A stretch of 64,000 bases of DNA from Priapulus caudatus (Eukaryota; Priapulida; Priapulimorpha; Priapulimorphida; Priapulidae). The notes beneath the pieces are model-generated. The model saw only the letters and a list, made by a program, of their open reading frames with translations, ran no database searches and had not been told where the DNA came from. The stretch covers positions 45,840 to 109,839 of the forward strand of contig NW_014578004.1 in the NCBI RefSeq assembly GCF_000485595.1, written 5' to 3'. Below, one piece after another: positions 23,101 through 33,320 of the stretch. Every line of letters begins with the position of its first letter. Positions within the stretch are counted from its first letter, which is position 1. The translations under genes were made by a program, and so were the position numbers.

Positions 23101-26100
23101 TGATGTCATCACATCTAGTTTTACCTACAAAATCAAGTGCAAGCAACATTTAATTTTATAACAAAATGAATAATAATGGTTGCCCATTGCAAACAGGACT
23201 AAGTATTATATCATACATGGCATAAAGCCATTATACGGTTGAACAAAATATATATGCAAAAAATGCAGTGATGTCACGAGCATTTAAACAGTCTCTAGTT
23301 CCCACCACAATGGGTGAATATGTACACGTTATCTACACCTCCATGTAATATATTCCTATCTTGCAACATAATACTACCTAAGGTCCCTAGGCGAAATCAA
23401 GGGACAGATCATGGGCCCTTTGCGTGATACACCACAAACAGTCAACTAATGTTGCCATAACTATTTATATCGCTGATAACCTGGTTCACAACAGAGTAAA
23501 CGTTATTAGCAAGTATATTTTAAACATTCCTGACCCCTTAATCTATGCCTTCTCTCCAATTAACATACACATGACAAGCAAGTCTACACTTATTTACCTT
23601 GTTTACTAAGTGCTCATTCACAACATCTCGAAGACCTGTGTATAACCTTTCTCCATGCTTGTGCAGCACCATTGTGTAAGCATTTCGATAGAGTTCTTCA
23701 AAGCTAAGACCGCTGTTATTCTTCTTTTGTATTTCTTGGATAGCATTCTTCAGCAGCTGCCATATGCTATCCACATACCGCTCATCCATAGTCATCTGCG
23801 ATAAAAACAAATAAAATAAAATTATCAGTAAAGCTCCCGTCACACTAGAGCTACGCTCATCATGATCGCTCCACGCTCAAAAAATTTGGCCGAGCTTGGT
23901 GAGAGCATGGCCAATTGGGCCTCAGCGCCGATACTACGAACTAAGTGCGTCTTTACCCCGATCTCATTGCGCCCAACAAGCTTTCACCACGCTCCATACC
24001 ACGCTCAACACCAAGCCCGCATCACGCTTGCACTGCGCCCACTGCGTCTTTATTGCGAGCAATCCGATTGCATTGCGTTCAAACGACGCTTTCACTGCGC
24101 CTAAGCAACGCTCACCGCGCCTCAACTGCGCGCCAGTCACGCTCCTAGTGCGACTTAATGACGCTCTAGTCGTCAGGCGCCGACTGCGCTGGCAACGACC
24201 ATATAAATACCGCGCCGCGTTCTAGACATCATCATTCGTTCTGTTCACATCAAGATTATTTTCTACTATTTATCTTCTAATTCTCCTCCTCATCCTCCTC
24301 AGCATGATGAGGGCTTGGCAATCAAGTAATTCGAGTTGGCCTTCTACGAGAAACATGGCATGGAGTAGTGTTGCCTCATCCATAGTGGACACTGAACTGG
24401 TGGGGTGGCCAGGGTAGCACCCCAGTTTATACCCCAAGTTCACAGAACGTGATCTGAGCGTGGTATTGACGCAACTAACACGTAATGCAAATGCCACAAC
24501 GGCGTGGTCGGAGCGTGTTGTCCATAGACGTTCATACTGCGTTCTACGCGTTTCCACCACGCTCTTAGAGAGCAGTACAAGCGTAGTGAGATCGGGGCCT
24601 GGTGTGACAGGGGTATAAGTGTGCATATATATATATAGAAAGAGGGCGGAAGTGATGATGTCACGTTCCCCTGGTGTCATATGCTGGCTGGTTTAAATAA
24701 TAAGTATGCTGAATACACTGTGTGCTGTGATATACATAATCATATATATATGAAGGAGTCACGGTATTTGATACAAATAAACTTGATGCTACACACATGT
24801 GTAGTTTATGTAAGAATAGAAAATTCAAAGGCAAAGGGTGAAATGAGAATTACCTACGAGAATGAGAAAATATATATCACATGATCAGGAACTTAATAGA
24901 CCATTCAAATTTTACAAATCTATATAAAAAATGTAATTATGAATCTTAGAATGATAATTACAATATGGAACATATCACATTCACAATCACCAGGTTTACA
25001 TAGTAAATGTATGCAAGTCTGGGGATTGTGTAGAACCAGCTGGTTTCTCTCGCTGTTTCTCTCTCCCTCTGTCTCTGTCTCTCTCTTTACACCTCTCCTT
25101 CTTTCACTATCGCTCTCTCTCTCTGTACACGCACACGCACGCCACGCGCACGCACGGCACGCACGCCACGCACGCACCACGCACGCCACGACGACGCCCC
25201 ACGCACGCACGCACGCACACACACACATATATCTCAAATTCTATACACACGAAAACTACAATTCACCATTAACAAGAGCCCGCCCAGAGTGACTGGCTCA
25301 TCTTGAGGTCTGTTGCTACGGTTATAAACGTAACATTTCAGTCGTGCATGACGCCTTGTTAGCGCAGCATATATGCAGATACGCAGTTGCGTACACATCA
25401 TTTCAGCAAACATTTTTTTTATTGCAGAGAGAGAGAGCGAGAGCAGAGGAAGAGAGAGAGGGGGGGAGAGAGAGAGAGAGACGGAGAGAAAGGAGCAGAG
25501 TCAGTCAGACAAATTTTTTATTAATAAATAACACCCCCGCGGCGTGCTACTGCTATCAGTTACGTCATCGATTGCAAATGTACATCCGATTTCGCCGTGC
25601 AGCGTCCAAACTTTCGACGAGATGGCTGGCAGAGGTAAGGCAAACGCACGTATAACGTACAGATTTCTTCAATGTCGAGTGAGGATCAACAGTTACACAT
25701 TTCGACTGCACGTCAACCATCGGCTCTGCAGCAGTCCACAAGCCAGCATGCTCCACCATAAGCTCTAGCTACTATAGCCCGCGTACAGTTGCCGCAGGCC
25801 TACGCAAACTGTACGCGGCTATAGTACAAGAGCTAGCTCAACCATATCTCCCGACATTGCACACTACTGTAACGTCGACGAGAGAGCCATGGCAAGGACA
25901 GTACAAAAACTGGCCAATTTTCATTGGTAGGTTTGACGATTCATTTCTGCAAATTACTTATCTCAAGCATTGGTTAAACTGAAGTAGGAAAGCAAATTAT
26001 TTCTGACTTTGTGAGCCGCAATATACATTTGACCTATCCTGCCGGACAATTCTTCTCACTCTGTTCTGATAGATGGGCGTGCATACTGACTAGGTGCAGG

Positions 26101-29100
26101 AATAGATAATCCAAACTAGTTGCTACCTTCGTTTACCCCATACTATCAGCCACCCACCTGCGAGGTAGGCCTATTTATAGTTGGGCTTAATCAAAACAGA
26201 CGTTGCGTAGTGCCATTGACATTTATTTCAACGTACAGAATCTCATATATAGAGAAACTAGCTGCGGAGTACCCGCTGCGCTGGCGTAAAATCGCTGCTA
26301 CTAATCATACTCACTAAGTAATAATGGCGGACACAATAGGAACATTGGTGAAAAATCGACAATAACAATTGCACACAATATGACATATTTAGAAATTTCA
26401 GCTGCTAATAAATAATAAGCATGGGAAAAACTGTTACGCTATTACATTTTAATATGACAGGCACAAACCCAGCTGTAGAAACCCTCTGGAACATAATAGT
26501 AATCATTGGTGAATGACAAATAGTTATTATAACAGCCATGTACGAATATGTCGTTACACTTTTCATTTGCAAAACCTCTTGATAAATAATTGTTTTTTCG
26601 TGTTATTCTGCGGTGGAAATATGTAACAAGATTCCCTGGCGCGTTCTCGAACTGTTGAGCCTCCCACGTACGGCAATGACGCTTGCCACGTACGCGACCA
26701 ACAGCATGTAGCCTACGAATGGGTTTGCGCTTGCTCATTTGAAAGGCCTGTGATAAACAAGCAGTCGTAACCTCTTGAAACTAGGCCCCTGCTGCTCTGT
26801 TTTAGCTCGGGCTCGTTTCGTTTCACAATACGGTTCAGGAATGAGTGATCGATTTTCTCTGTGTGTGGCCGAGCACTGTACAGTCAGTGCTGACAATGTG
26901 TGAAGATTGACGAAATTGAGGGGTTTTTCACGGCATTTTCGGTGAGTTTGACGGTTTGCCAGGTTTTTCCAGCTAGGAAACACTTCCCCGGGTATAAGAG
27001 GATGGCCGGGCTGCTGAAAAATTGCATCCAGATCGCCTGGGCCGGCTTTGGCCGCCTATAAGGAAGCATACATAGACTACCATAGCATACATAGATACAT
27101 AGAACATACAATACCGAACTCAAATATATATAGAATGAAGTTCATATATGATTTAAGGCACGTAAACGTTGTTCAAGTAAATGTTGCATGCAGAATTTCA
27201 CTGTGAAATTGAAGTCTTCACGATCACACAAGTACCATCAAACACAGTTCAGTCCTTTGTTAACAGTCAACAAATCCATGTTTAACCCTCCTCTTGAGGG
27301 TCAAAAGGTTATCAGACACTTACTCTTCGCACGTCAGTGGAGAAGCACATTTCATGGTCCTTTTCAATAAAGTGATAAAAATGGTAGGTCAGCTCTGAAA
27401 CAAAAAAGTTTTCCACTCTGTCCATTAGGCTCATGTCTTCAGAAAATGTCTGGTATCTGACCTTTCTCCACTGCCCTTTGACTGTGGACTCAATTTCGCA
27501 CTGGTGATGGGTTCCTACCCATCACACTATACACCGAATATTAAGGCATAGATCTAGGTCGAGCCGTTCAGATTTGTGCCGGCAATTCCGTATTTCCTCC
27601 TATACCTTAAGTTAAGGGGGAAATATTCCCCCTCCGTTTACACATCTTGACCTTTGACCCTTGACCCCAAATTGGTCATCCCGAGTCTTTTTCACGATCC
27701 CCCCCCTCCGATGTCCCAAATATCGTGACCGTACGTCGAGCCGGTTAAGATTTTGTGCCCAACTGTTGACGAACACACGGACACACGGACGGACGCTCAT
27801 GCGATTCTACAAGCTGCATCCGACTTCGTCAGATGAGCTAATAACCATGGCTATACATGCTTTTGTCTCGAGATAGGGTACACCTACAAGTAGTAGGACT
27901 GATCACTGCAATACAATTTCAATATTGAGCACTTCCAAATATGTTCAACTGAAATTTTTTTTTAACTGTCAAACGTCTATTAAAGGCATAATAGCCGCCC
28001 AATTGGATTATTACAAAAGTTGAGAATTGCTACAGTAAACTGGCACCTTCTGCTAGTTCAATAAGCTAATTACCTTATAGTCAAACGCGTATTGAGTTTG
28101 TCCAATATCACTGCTATATTACTAAGGAAATGTCTAATTGAAATCCGTAAATCTGGTTAATCTGGCGCTAATGCTAAATTGGTTCCAAGCAAAATAGCCT
28201 CGATTCGCGTTACGCAACGTCACATCGTGCTTACGCGCGTGTTAGCAGAGAATTGTTTGTCCCGGGTGCTTATATACGGACATTTAGAGCTGCTAGAATG
28301 TGTTCTTGGGTGCTTTCTCCCGCGTATGAGCCACAAGTAAATAACCTGGGTGTCGAATGAACGGTGTAATCACATGTCTATCAATTCAGACACAGGGTAT
28401 TGTTTGACCAATTATACGTAAATACGCCTCGTAGCTGGCCCGTCTGCTTCCATGTCTATTAGTCTTGTTGCCGTGGTTAGTCCGCGATCCTCCATAGCGT
28501 TGGCCCCAACACAGCCTATTTCTATTATCACGAGCGCGCGTCCGCTGATTCGACATGGCATTCCACGCTTCATTTACAATCAACGAAGCTTAACTTTACG
28601 CTATTACCAGTTACGGTTACTTGCTACTATCGCTAGCATTGCGTACGGCATGCCGAGCGAAATGCATGCGTGCATGCGGTTTTTGTTGCACGGTTGCCGT
28701 GCGAAAATGTCCGGTGCCACTATTGAAATCTGTATTCACACCCGCTTCGAAGTATGCCCGTTTTGAAACTGTTAAACAAGTCAGTCAATGATTTCGTGGA
28801 CTGCGGATTTCAATTAGGCACATTCTATTAGTAACGCAGCAGTGATATTGACAAAAACTAATACGCGTTTGGTATACGTAATTGTACTTGATTAACTCAC
28901 AAGGTGCCAGTGACTCTAGCATTCGCTTAAAATTGCATATCGATGGGCCATATTATGCCCCTTTAAATAAAGTGTGTGGATTACTTCACTAGTGAATATC
29001 CTTACTAGCTACTGACAGTATACCCTATGTTTGAAGGGTGCAAGTGTGCGGGTGCAAGTTATATAAGTTGAATCAACATCCCTAACCCAAAGGCACTTGG

Positions 29101-31637
29101 TGTACATAGTGCACATCACATTCATGCAAAACTCTGCCTATGTTAGTAGATCTCCCTTGAATCAGATGGAAGTCAACGTTCATACAAAACTGTACATATA
29201 TATCAATATTCCAAAGGAAAACAAAGCATAACAAAGATATAAGGTGAACCTTCAAAAGTAGCTCTAGTTTTTACAACAAACTTGCAATTCATAACTTGAG
29301 TAATAAATTTGTGTGATAAGATAAAAGACTAGTACTTGGTTGCATGTTGTATTAGTACCAGCTTGCACATTATTATATTTTGCACAAACTGAATTGAATT
29401 AGTATGCTTCTAGCTTGAGCTGTCTTTGCACATTTATCTATTACATTTATCTATTACATTTATGTTGACCTTGGATACCAATAGCATATATATGTCCATG
29501 AATACTTATAGATGGGGTCTAACACCAATGTTTATCAAAACTGTTTAATATCTCTATCTACACAGAAAGGAAATTTTGTCACATAATTACATTTACAGGG
29601 TGCAAAATTAACGGGATTCCGGAGTCAAATACTCCCTGATTTACTGTCGGACTCCCTGATTTGACATATGCAGGAGTCCGTGACTCTCTGAAAATTCTGC
29701 ATTTCTAACTAGTTCGTTCCAGAGCACAGCCTCGCGGAATTACCGTATTTTTCCAGTAAAATTCCAAAGAAAATTTGGCAGACGTGCATAACGTAAAATA
29801 TCTTTAATTTTAAACTTCAGACTGCGGACTCCCTCATTTTGCTGCGGACTCCCTCTTTTTGCTGCGGACTCCCTCATTTTGCTGCGGACTCCCTCTTTTT
29901 GAGGGTAGGGAGTCCAACGGTAGGGAGTCCGTTGGACTCCCGTGTTCAAAAGTTAATTTCTACCCCTGTAATTATGACAGCTTCATGCATTAAACTTCAT
30001 GCCTTACTATGTTGTATTAGACATGTGTACACACGCTTTTGTGTGGTGTCAGATAATAAGGAACGATGTGGGGTAAAATCGCTTCCAACATTAACAACAG
30101 GATAAAACGTGAGCAACGTACGGTATGAACCCAACTATTGTTTTAGTTAGATACCCCGCATATTTTTCAGAAAACACTTACACAACAAACACCTTTAAAT
30201 GCTGCCATACATTAATTAAAATTCACAACAAAGTGGGCAGGAACTAGTATTTTAAAAGGTGGTGGTGACAGGAGTAAGACGCATACACCCCAATGTGTGG
30301 CTGGTGGTTGTTTGTATGTACTTATTTAATGGGCTAAATACCTACAGACATGGATATTATAGGAACCCATGTTTTGCTACAGCATGCTGTCTGAAGTGAT
30401 TCACTCTGGAAGGATTTACGATTCAGTCATGTGGTTACTTACCTGCACAGAAGTTTATCTTGTGAAGCTAATTATGGCTTCTCAATACTTAGCACAACAG
30501 CACAATTGCAATTACCAGAAATGTTTATGGATTTTATAAAACGCTGCACGGCTATATGCCGGCAGCCGGGCACGGTCTTCGATTTCCTAAATGCCCAGCA
30601 GTTCCTAACCCTAACCCTTGTTTACTTGAGATAACACTGAAAATTAAAAACTGCCGGGCATTTAGGAAATTGAAGACCGTGCCTGGCAGCCGTCAGATAT
30701 CTGCCGGCTGCCGGGCATATAGCCACTCTGTTTATAAAACCCTACCGACTTATTGGATAACAACAACGGAACACCTTGTGGGATAGTGGTATAATTGGCC
30801 GTTTTTGCAGTTAATTTATAAATAAGTGGGAATGAAATAAAGTAGTATTTAATATTTGCTTGCTTGTTTTGCTTATTACACATACTGGCACACGGCACGA
30901 ATCTGCAGCGAAAAGAGCACCAGGTCTCCAAATCGGTCAAACTGGTTTTTAAATTAGACACATCCAATTCTGGTCACAGGGATTTTCACACATGCTCATT
31001 GTAAGGCCAATAGTGGCAATACCAGTAGTTGTTCGCCAAAACCGAGGCACAACAGTAAAAATCGCAAATTTATAATTGCCAATTGGTACTGTAGTATGGC
31101 TGAGAGGGTCTATGCCTACGCCTACTCCCTAACCGTAACTCTAACCCTAACCCTAACCATATCAAATAGTGACCAGGGTGCGTTCCGGTATACCGGACCG
31201 TACCCAGCGTACGTTCCGGCACGGCGGCAGTAACCTGGGGGACATAGACCCTATGAGCTGTAGTATGTATTGTTATGCGCAGTACTAAGTAATTATGCAC
31301 ATTATATAACACCAGTATGGTGAATAACTGCATAACTAAATCATGCATGGCTCCTTATTGATTCACCCATGGCACTGCTTTACAGAAATAGACAAGGTTC
31401 CTGTCATTGTCGTTTGTTATTGACATTGCATCTAGACACCCACCCTACCAAACGAAATCTATGTGGCCGTCCAATAGCGCTCGGTAGTTTTAGCCTATCC
31501 ACTGATAGAATATAGTACGGCCCACAGCTGTAATGCAAAACAAGCCATAGTAATTAGAGGTAGGGCCTAATGTCAGTCATACTCACTGGAAAAGCTCGGA
31601 TTCTCATCTTGGTGTCTTTCTTTCCTTTCAAGCTCAT
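3837..31637 (-). CDS. CUL3: Cullin-3, 19 coding exons (exon 17 damaged in the assembly)
   Basis: Scaffold of CRL3 ubiquitin ligases: the N-terminal cullin repeats bind BTB adaptors and the C-terminal part binds RBX1 and is neddylated. Exons, in coding order: 31637-31587, 23795-23598, 23124-23011, 22444-22284, 21802-21688, 20998-20867, 20648-20601, 20272-20224, 19884-19733, 19290-19114, 18630-18460, 18201-18100, 17743-17619, 17235-17013, 16796-16679, 16199-16131, 15577-15446, 13900-13794, 3861-3837. Phases agree at every junction except around exon 17. Exon 1 encodes [17 protein letters not shown] and exon 2 opens [12 protein letters not shown], matching the animal CUL3 N terminus. Exon 11 carries [14 protein letters not shown]. 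Exon 18 carries [19 protein letters not shown], and exon 19 supplies KMYTYVA-stop, the canonical cullin C terminus. Predicted length is about 760 residues (human about 768). The intron after exon 14 appears to use a GC donor. Intron 1 is 7.8 kb. A second copy of exons 5-18 lies between exon 18 and exon 19. Confidence 0.95.
4021..4062. repeat. (ACGC)n microsatellite
   Basis: Perfect CACG/ACGC tetranucleotide run of about nine units in the last CUL3 intron, followed by an ACATACACACAGGCATATTG sequence that recurs at 13615. Confidence 0.9.
4141..5028. mobile_element. About 890-bp insertion present in only one of the two duplicated copies
   Basis: The duplicated segments align from about 4060 with 13615, then the upstream copy carries 4141-5028 and alignment resumes at 5029 (TATTCAATATCACAATAATTC). 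The ends are flanked by TATATA-type sequence, which may be a target duplication, and carry loosely similar GGGAATTAAT/GGAACTAATTCCC motifs in inverted orientation. No transposase is recognisable. Probably a non-autonomous element that is polymorphic between haplotypes. Confidence 0.55.
6277..6482. repeat. Tandem repeat, about 90-bp unit, in a CUL3 intron
   Basis: Three successive copies of a unit containing CCACTGCCCAGTAATAAATG, an (AAAG)n run, AGTCCTCC and GAAAGTATTTCC. The same array, more damaged, appears in the readable copy at about 15170-15350. Confidence 0.8.
8118..8187. repeat. 70-bp poly(T) tract in one copy only
   Basis: An almost pure T run lies in the intron between CUL3 exons 14 and 15 of the damaged copy. 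At the matching site of the other copy (about 16939) the same flanks are joined by only a few bases. On the coding strand it is poly(A). It could be an inserted retroposon tail or a read error. Confidence 0.8.
12694..13110. mobile_element. CUL3 intron 5 MITE, damaged copy
   Basis: Counterpart of the element at 21221-21658, with the same CGTCTACACGAGG start and TGTAG-type end. Internal tandem units are fewer and the TTAGGG block is absent. Confidence 0.6.
13347..13610. other. GC-rich stretch between gap and duplicated segment
   Basis: Sequence such as CTGCCGCTAGCGGCAG and repeated TCGGGGGC words sets this apart from its A+T-rich surroundings, and it has no counterpart beside 4057. No coding function recognised. 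It may be the end of an unidentified repeat or a misjoined contig end. Confidence 0.4.
13794..21802 (-). CDS. CUL3: CUL3 exons 18 to 5, readable copy
   Basis: Every exon here except exon 17 (15577-15446) keeps an open frame and splice sites in the right phase. Exon 14 encodes [14 protein letters not shown] and NATFFGS. Exon 15 encodes [20 protein letters not shown]. Exon 16 encodes [17 protein letters not shown]. Exon 17 should carry the neddylation segment around EAAIVRIMK, but it has lost bases and contains stops (132 nt here, about 150 nt in the other copy). Introns in this copy also show many one-base differences from the other copy, so it is not error-free. Confidence 0.85.
14611..14911. 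mobile_element. hAT-like MITE, 301 bp, with an empty site in the other copy
   Basis: Starts CAGGGTTCATAG and ends CCACGACCCTG, giving CAGGGT terminal inverted repeats like those of hAT-superfamily elements. The flanks read GCTAGT and TAGTTGCT. The other copy at about 5990-6005 has a single GTGCTAAGTTGCTGATACC with no insert. No coding capacity. Confidence 0.75.
21221..21658. mobile_element. MITE with palindromic TAACCCGGGTTA units beside CUL3 exon 5
   Basis: Inverted termini (CGTCTACACGAGG ... CGTGTAGACGAGG, followed inwards by TTAACCCGGGTTAAG) enclose tandem units of about 55 bp reading GTGTAACCCCGTGATGTGAGG plus TAACCCGGG palindromes. The element ends about 30 bp from the exon 5 donor. It contains the telomere-like run at 21395-21424. 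Confidence 0.75.
21395..21424. repeat. Interstitial telomere-like (GGGTTA)n
   Basis: Four consecutive GGGTTA units plus one GGGTTT variant inside the intron 5 MITE. It probably arose by slippage from the element's own GGGTTA half-palindromes rather than from a telomere. Confidence 0.85.
22477..22811. mobile_element. hAT-like non-autonomous element (GGGAGTCC family), copy A
   Basis: Termini CAGGGGTAGAAATTAAC and its near-inverse GTTAATTTCATACCCTG. The interior is rich in GGGAGTCC/GGACTCCC. It lies in CUL3 intron 3 and shares its whole length with 29596-29968 in opposite orientation. I could not define a clean target duplication. Confidence 0.75.
23833..24616. mobile_element. Foldback element of about 785 bp with CGTCACAC ends
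   Basis: The left end CTCCCGTCACACTAGAG and the right end CCTGGTGTGACAGGGGTAT are inverted matches. The interior is packed with CACGCTC/TTGCGCC words in diverged inverted arrangement and looks like a decayed long palindrome. Lies in CUL3 intron 1, just upstream of exon 2. No transposase. Confidence 0.65.
25045..25225. repeat. CT-rich and (CGCA)n microsatellites
   Basis: TCTC-rich tract to about 25120, then imperfect CACG/CGCA repeats to 25222, in CUL3 intron 1. Confidence 0.85.
25424..25500. repeat. GA-rich microsatellite
   Basis: GAGA-dominated purine tract with a G-rich core. Confidence 0.85.
27242..27840. repeat. Dispersed repeat, copy 2 (longer)
   Basis: Same family and orientation as 1726-1930, with a longer internal region. 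The tail has ACACGGACACACGGACGGACG followed by a TTCGTCAGATGAGCTAA end. Lies in CUL3 intron 1. Family not identified. Confidence 0.75.
29596..29968. mobile_element. hAT-like non-autonomous element (GGGAGTCC family), copy B
   Basis: Inverted orientation relative to 22477-22811, with the same CAGGG...CCCTG ends. It has an internal expansion of about four 20-bp units (GCGGACTCCCTCATTTTGCT and a CTCTTTTT variant) at 29822-29900 that copy A has only partly. Lies in CUL3 intron 1. Confidence 0.75.
30550..30722. mobile_element. Foldback element around a short TAACCC motif
   Basis: Arms GGCTATATGCCGGCAGCCGG ... CCTAAATGCCCAGCAG (30550-30602) and its inverse (30652-30722) surround a loop containing CCTAACCCTAACCC. 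The right arm holds an extra short duplication. Non-coding, in CUL3 intron 1. Confidence 0.7.
31106..31254. mobile_element. Short inverted-repeat element with (CCCTAA)n core
   Basis: Ends GGGTCTATGCC and GGGACATAGACCC are inverted. The interior contains CTAACCCTAACCCTAACC. It lies about 330 bp downstream of CUL3 exon 1, in intron 1. Confidence 0.55.
31587..31637 (-). CDS. CUL3: CUL3 first coding exon
   Basis: Seventeen codons, [17 protein letters not shown], followed by a GTGAGT donor. Human CUL3 likewise ends its first coding exon at MRIRAFP, just before the MTMDE start of exon 2. A stop codon in frame a few codons upstream (ATAAG...TCATAAA) and this match fix the start. It lies 7.8 kb upstream of exon 2, so the intervening 23.8-31.6 kb is intron 1, filled with repeats. 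Confidence 0.93.
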
Positions 31638-31639
31638 TT

Positions 31640-33320
31640 TATGACTTATGAACTAACTAATATATCCTACTTCCGCGCGACCTGTCACTATACCGAAACC
31701 ATGCATGAAACTTGAAATGTTGTTTTCCTAGCAGCTTGAACATTTATTTTAATTTGTCAAATTGATAGCTAAACCAGTAATATTCTTAATTTTATTTTGA
31801 TCTTCCCTGAATACAAAACTAATGCTGTTTGCCAGATGGAACACCGAAACACAACGTTTTATTCCACGACAAATAGTTCTTCACAAACAATGTGTGTTGA
31901 CAAAGACACAAAAGAATATACACAAGAAATATTTAGCCCACATAGATCATAAATTCTAGATAATCTATTATTGTTTATTTGTAATCATTGTAAAATTGCA
32001 TTGCTAAAATATTGCGGAATCATTTTCGTACGGTGTAAATCGTCGTCCGCCATGACACTTTGGGTCTATTTTACATTTTGTCTAGTGGCAAGAAACGTAC
32101 AGGCAGTAATTAGTATTGTGGCTGTGCGTGCTTTTCCTACTGACCCAGTCGCTTCACAACCCCATACAGTTACACTGACATTCATGCAGCTTCTTGGTTA
32201 TATCACACAGCCAAAGTATGTGGTCAATTTGGGGTTGTAATATATTATTTTTTAAATAACAAATAAAAAAGAATGGTCATTTAGTACATAGGCGAGTCTC
32301 CCTCACGCAGTATTATCACAGACTGTGGTATTATCATATTCTCAAAATATTTATGCAAAATGTATTATTTAATCGCGCATGATTAGCAAGTGGCAAATGT
32401 ACGATGATGATTCAAGGAATTTTGCTGCCCTATCCCGCAGTAATTAATGCAAAATATCTATATTGCGCAATAGATTCTTTCCCAGCTATATTTTGTATAA
32501 ATATAGCACAAACATAATTAACGTTCTTGTATTATCAAAACTAGAAAATGGAAGCTTTTCGCAAGATAGTGCTGTAGGACTTGTGAGCTATCTCTCAACT
32601 TTGCAATTTTTTTTATTGAATTGTAATTGAAAATTACAGCGCAACCTTTGATCATACTCATAGCTGTTGTGTTTTCGTACTTGTCGGTGTCCACTACATT
32701 GGATATAATGACAAGGTAGTAAGTGCTTTCAGGGATAAACCCAATAAACAAACAGGTGCATAATGATGATGTGAGTGCAATGCAACTGCATGGTGTCCTC
32801 TTAAAGTGGGTTCGCGTGCATGTGGGAGTGAAGCCTTGACTTAAAAATGTCAACGTTCGTTGCTTGCACAACACCCACGGGTAGGTGCATGTTGCAAAAC
32901 TTCTCAATAAATTGTTGTATAAAGCGATAGATGTACACAGTATAGATAGCAAAACTGTTTATATAAAAAAATTGATATTTAGATGATATGTTATTAAAAT
33001 ACATAAATTATATTAATATATTGCCATTAGTGGCAAACACAACGTTATCTATGGCTCCTAGCTGGTGGTATTGAAATGTATTTTTTCCTTCTTCTTTAGT
33101 TAGTTGCAAACTTGAGGCTTTTTCTACAGTGTTTATCTGTCTATTTGATTAACTTAGTTTCTTTTAGTCTTCATTATAGTCCCTTAGACTTTGAAGACTA
33201 ATAATTGCGAGGTTACGATGTATTTATCCATAACAGATCGCGTATATCATATATCATAAATATCAAGAATATTGTGTACGTGAACTCTTTTCTCGTAATT
33301 TTTTAATAGCTCTCGTAAAA
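31640..33320. other. CUL3 upstream region
   Basis: A+T-rich DNA holding the presumed CUL3 promoter and 5' UTR immediately above 31640. No CpG-dense block or canonical TATA box could be assigned with confidence. Apart from the possible LINE tail at 32801-32940 I see no gene. Confidence 0.4.
32801..32940 (-). pseudogene. Possible LINE C-terminal remnant
   Basis: The minus-strand frame reads LPVGVVQATNVDIFKSRLHS. This resembles the W-LP-x-x-VV-x-A-x-x-x-x-FK-x-RLD tail found at the C terminus of many non-LTR retrotransposon polyproteins. The upstream catalytic part is not visible. Confidence 0.35.

Noticed and set aside
25622-25640. Plus-strand ATGGCTGGCAGAG followed by GTAAGG, resembling a first exon
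   Set aside because: No second exon or homologous protein could be found in the following 5 kb, and it lies in CUL3 intron 1.
26442-26738. 98-codon minus-strand frame starting MSKRKPIRR
   Set aside because: Basic N terminus but no recognised family, partner exon or conserved motif. It lies within CUL3 intron 1.
28386-28766. 104-codon plus-strand frame
   Set aside because: No domain, and the composition is typical of random translation.
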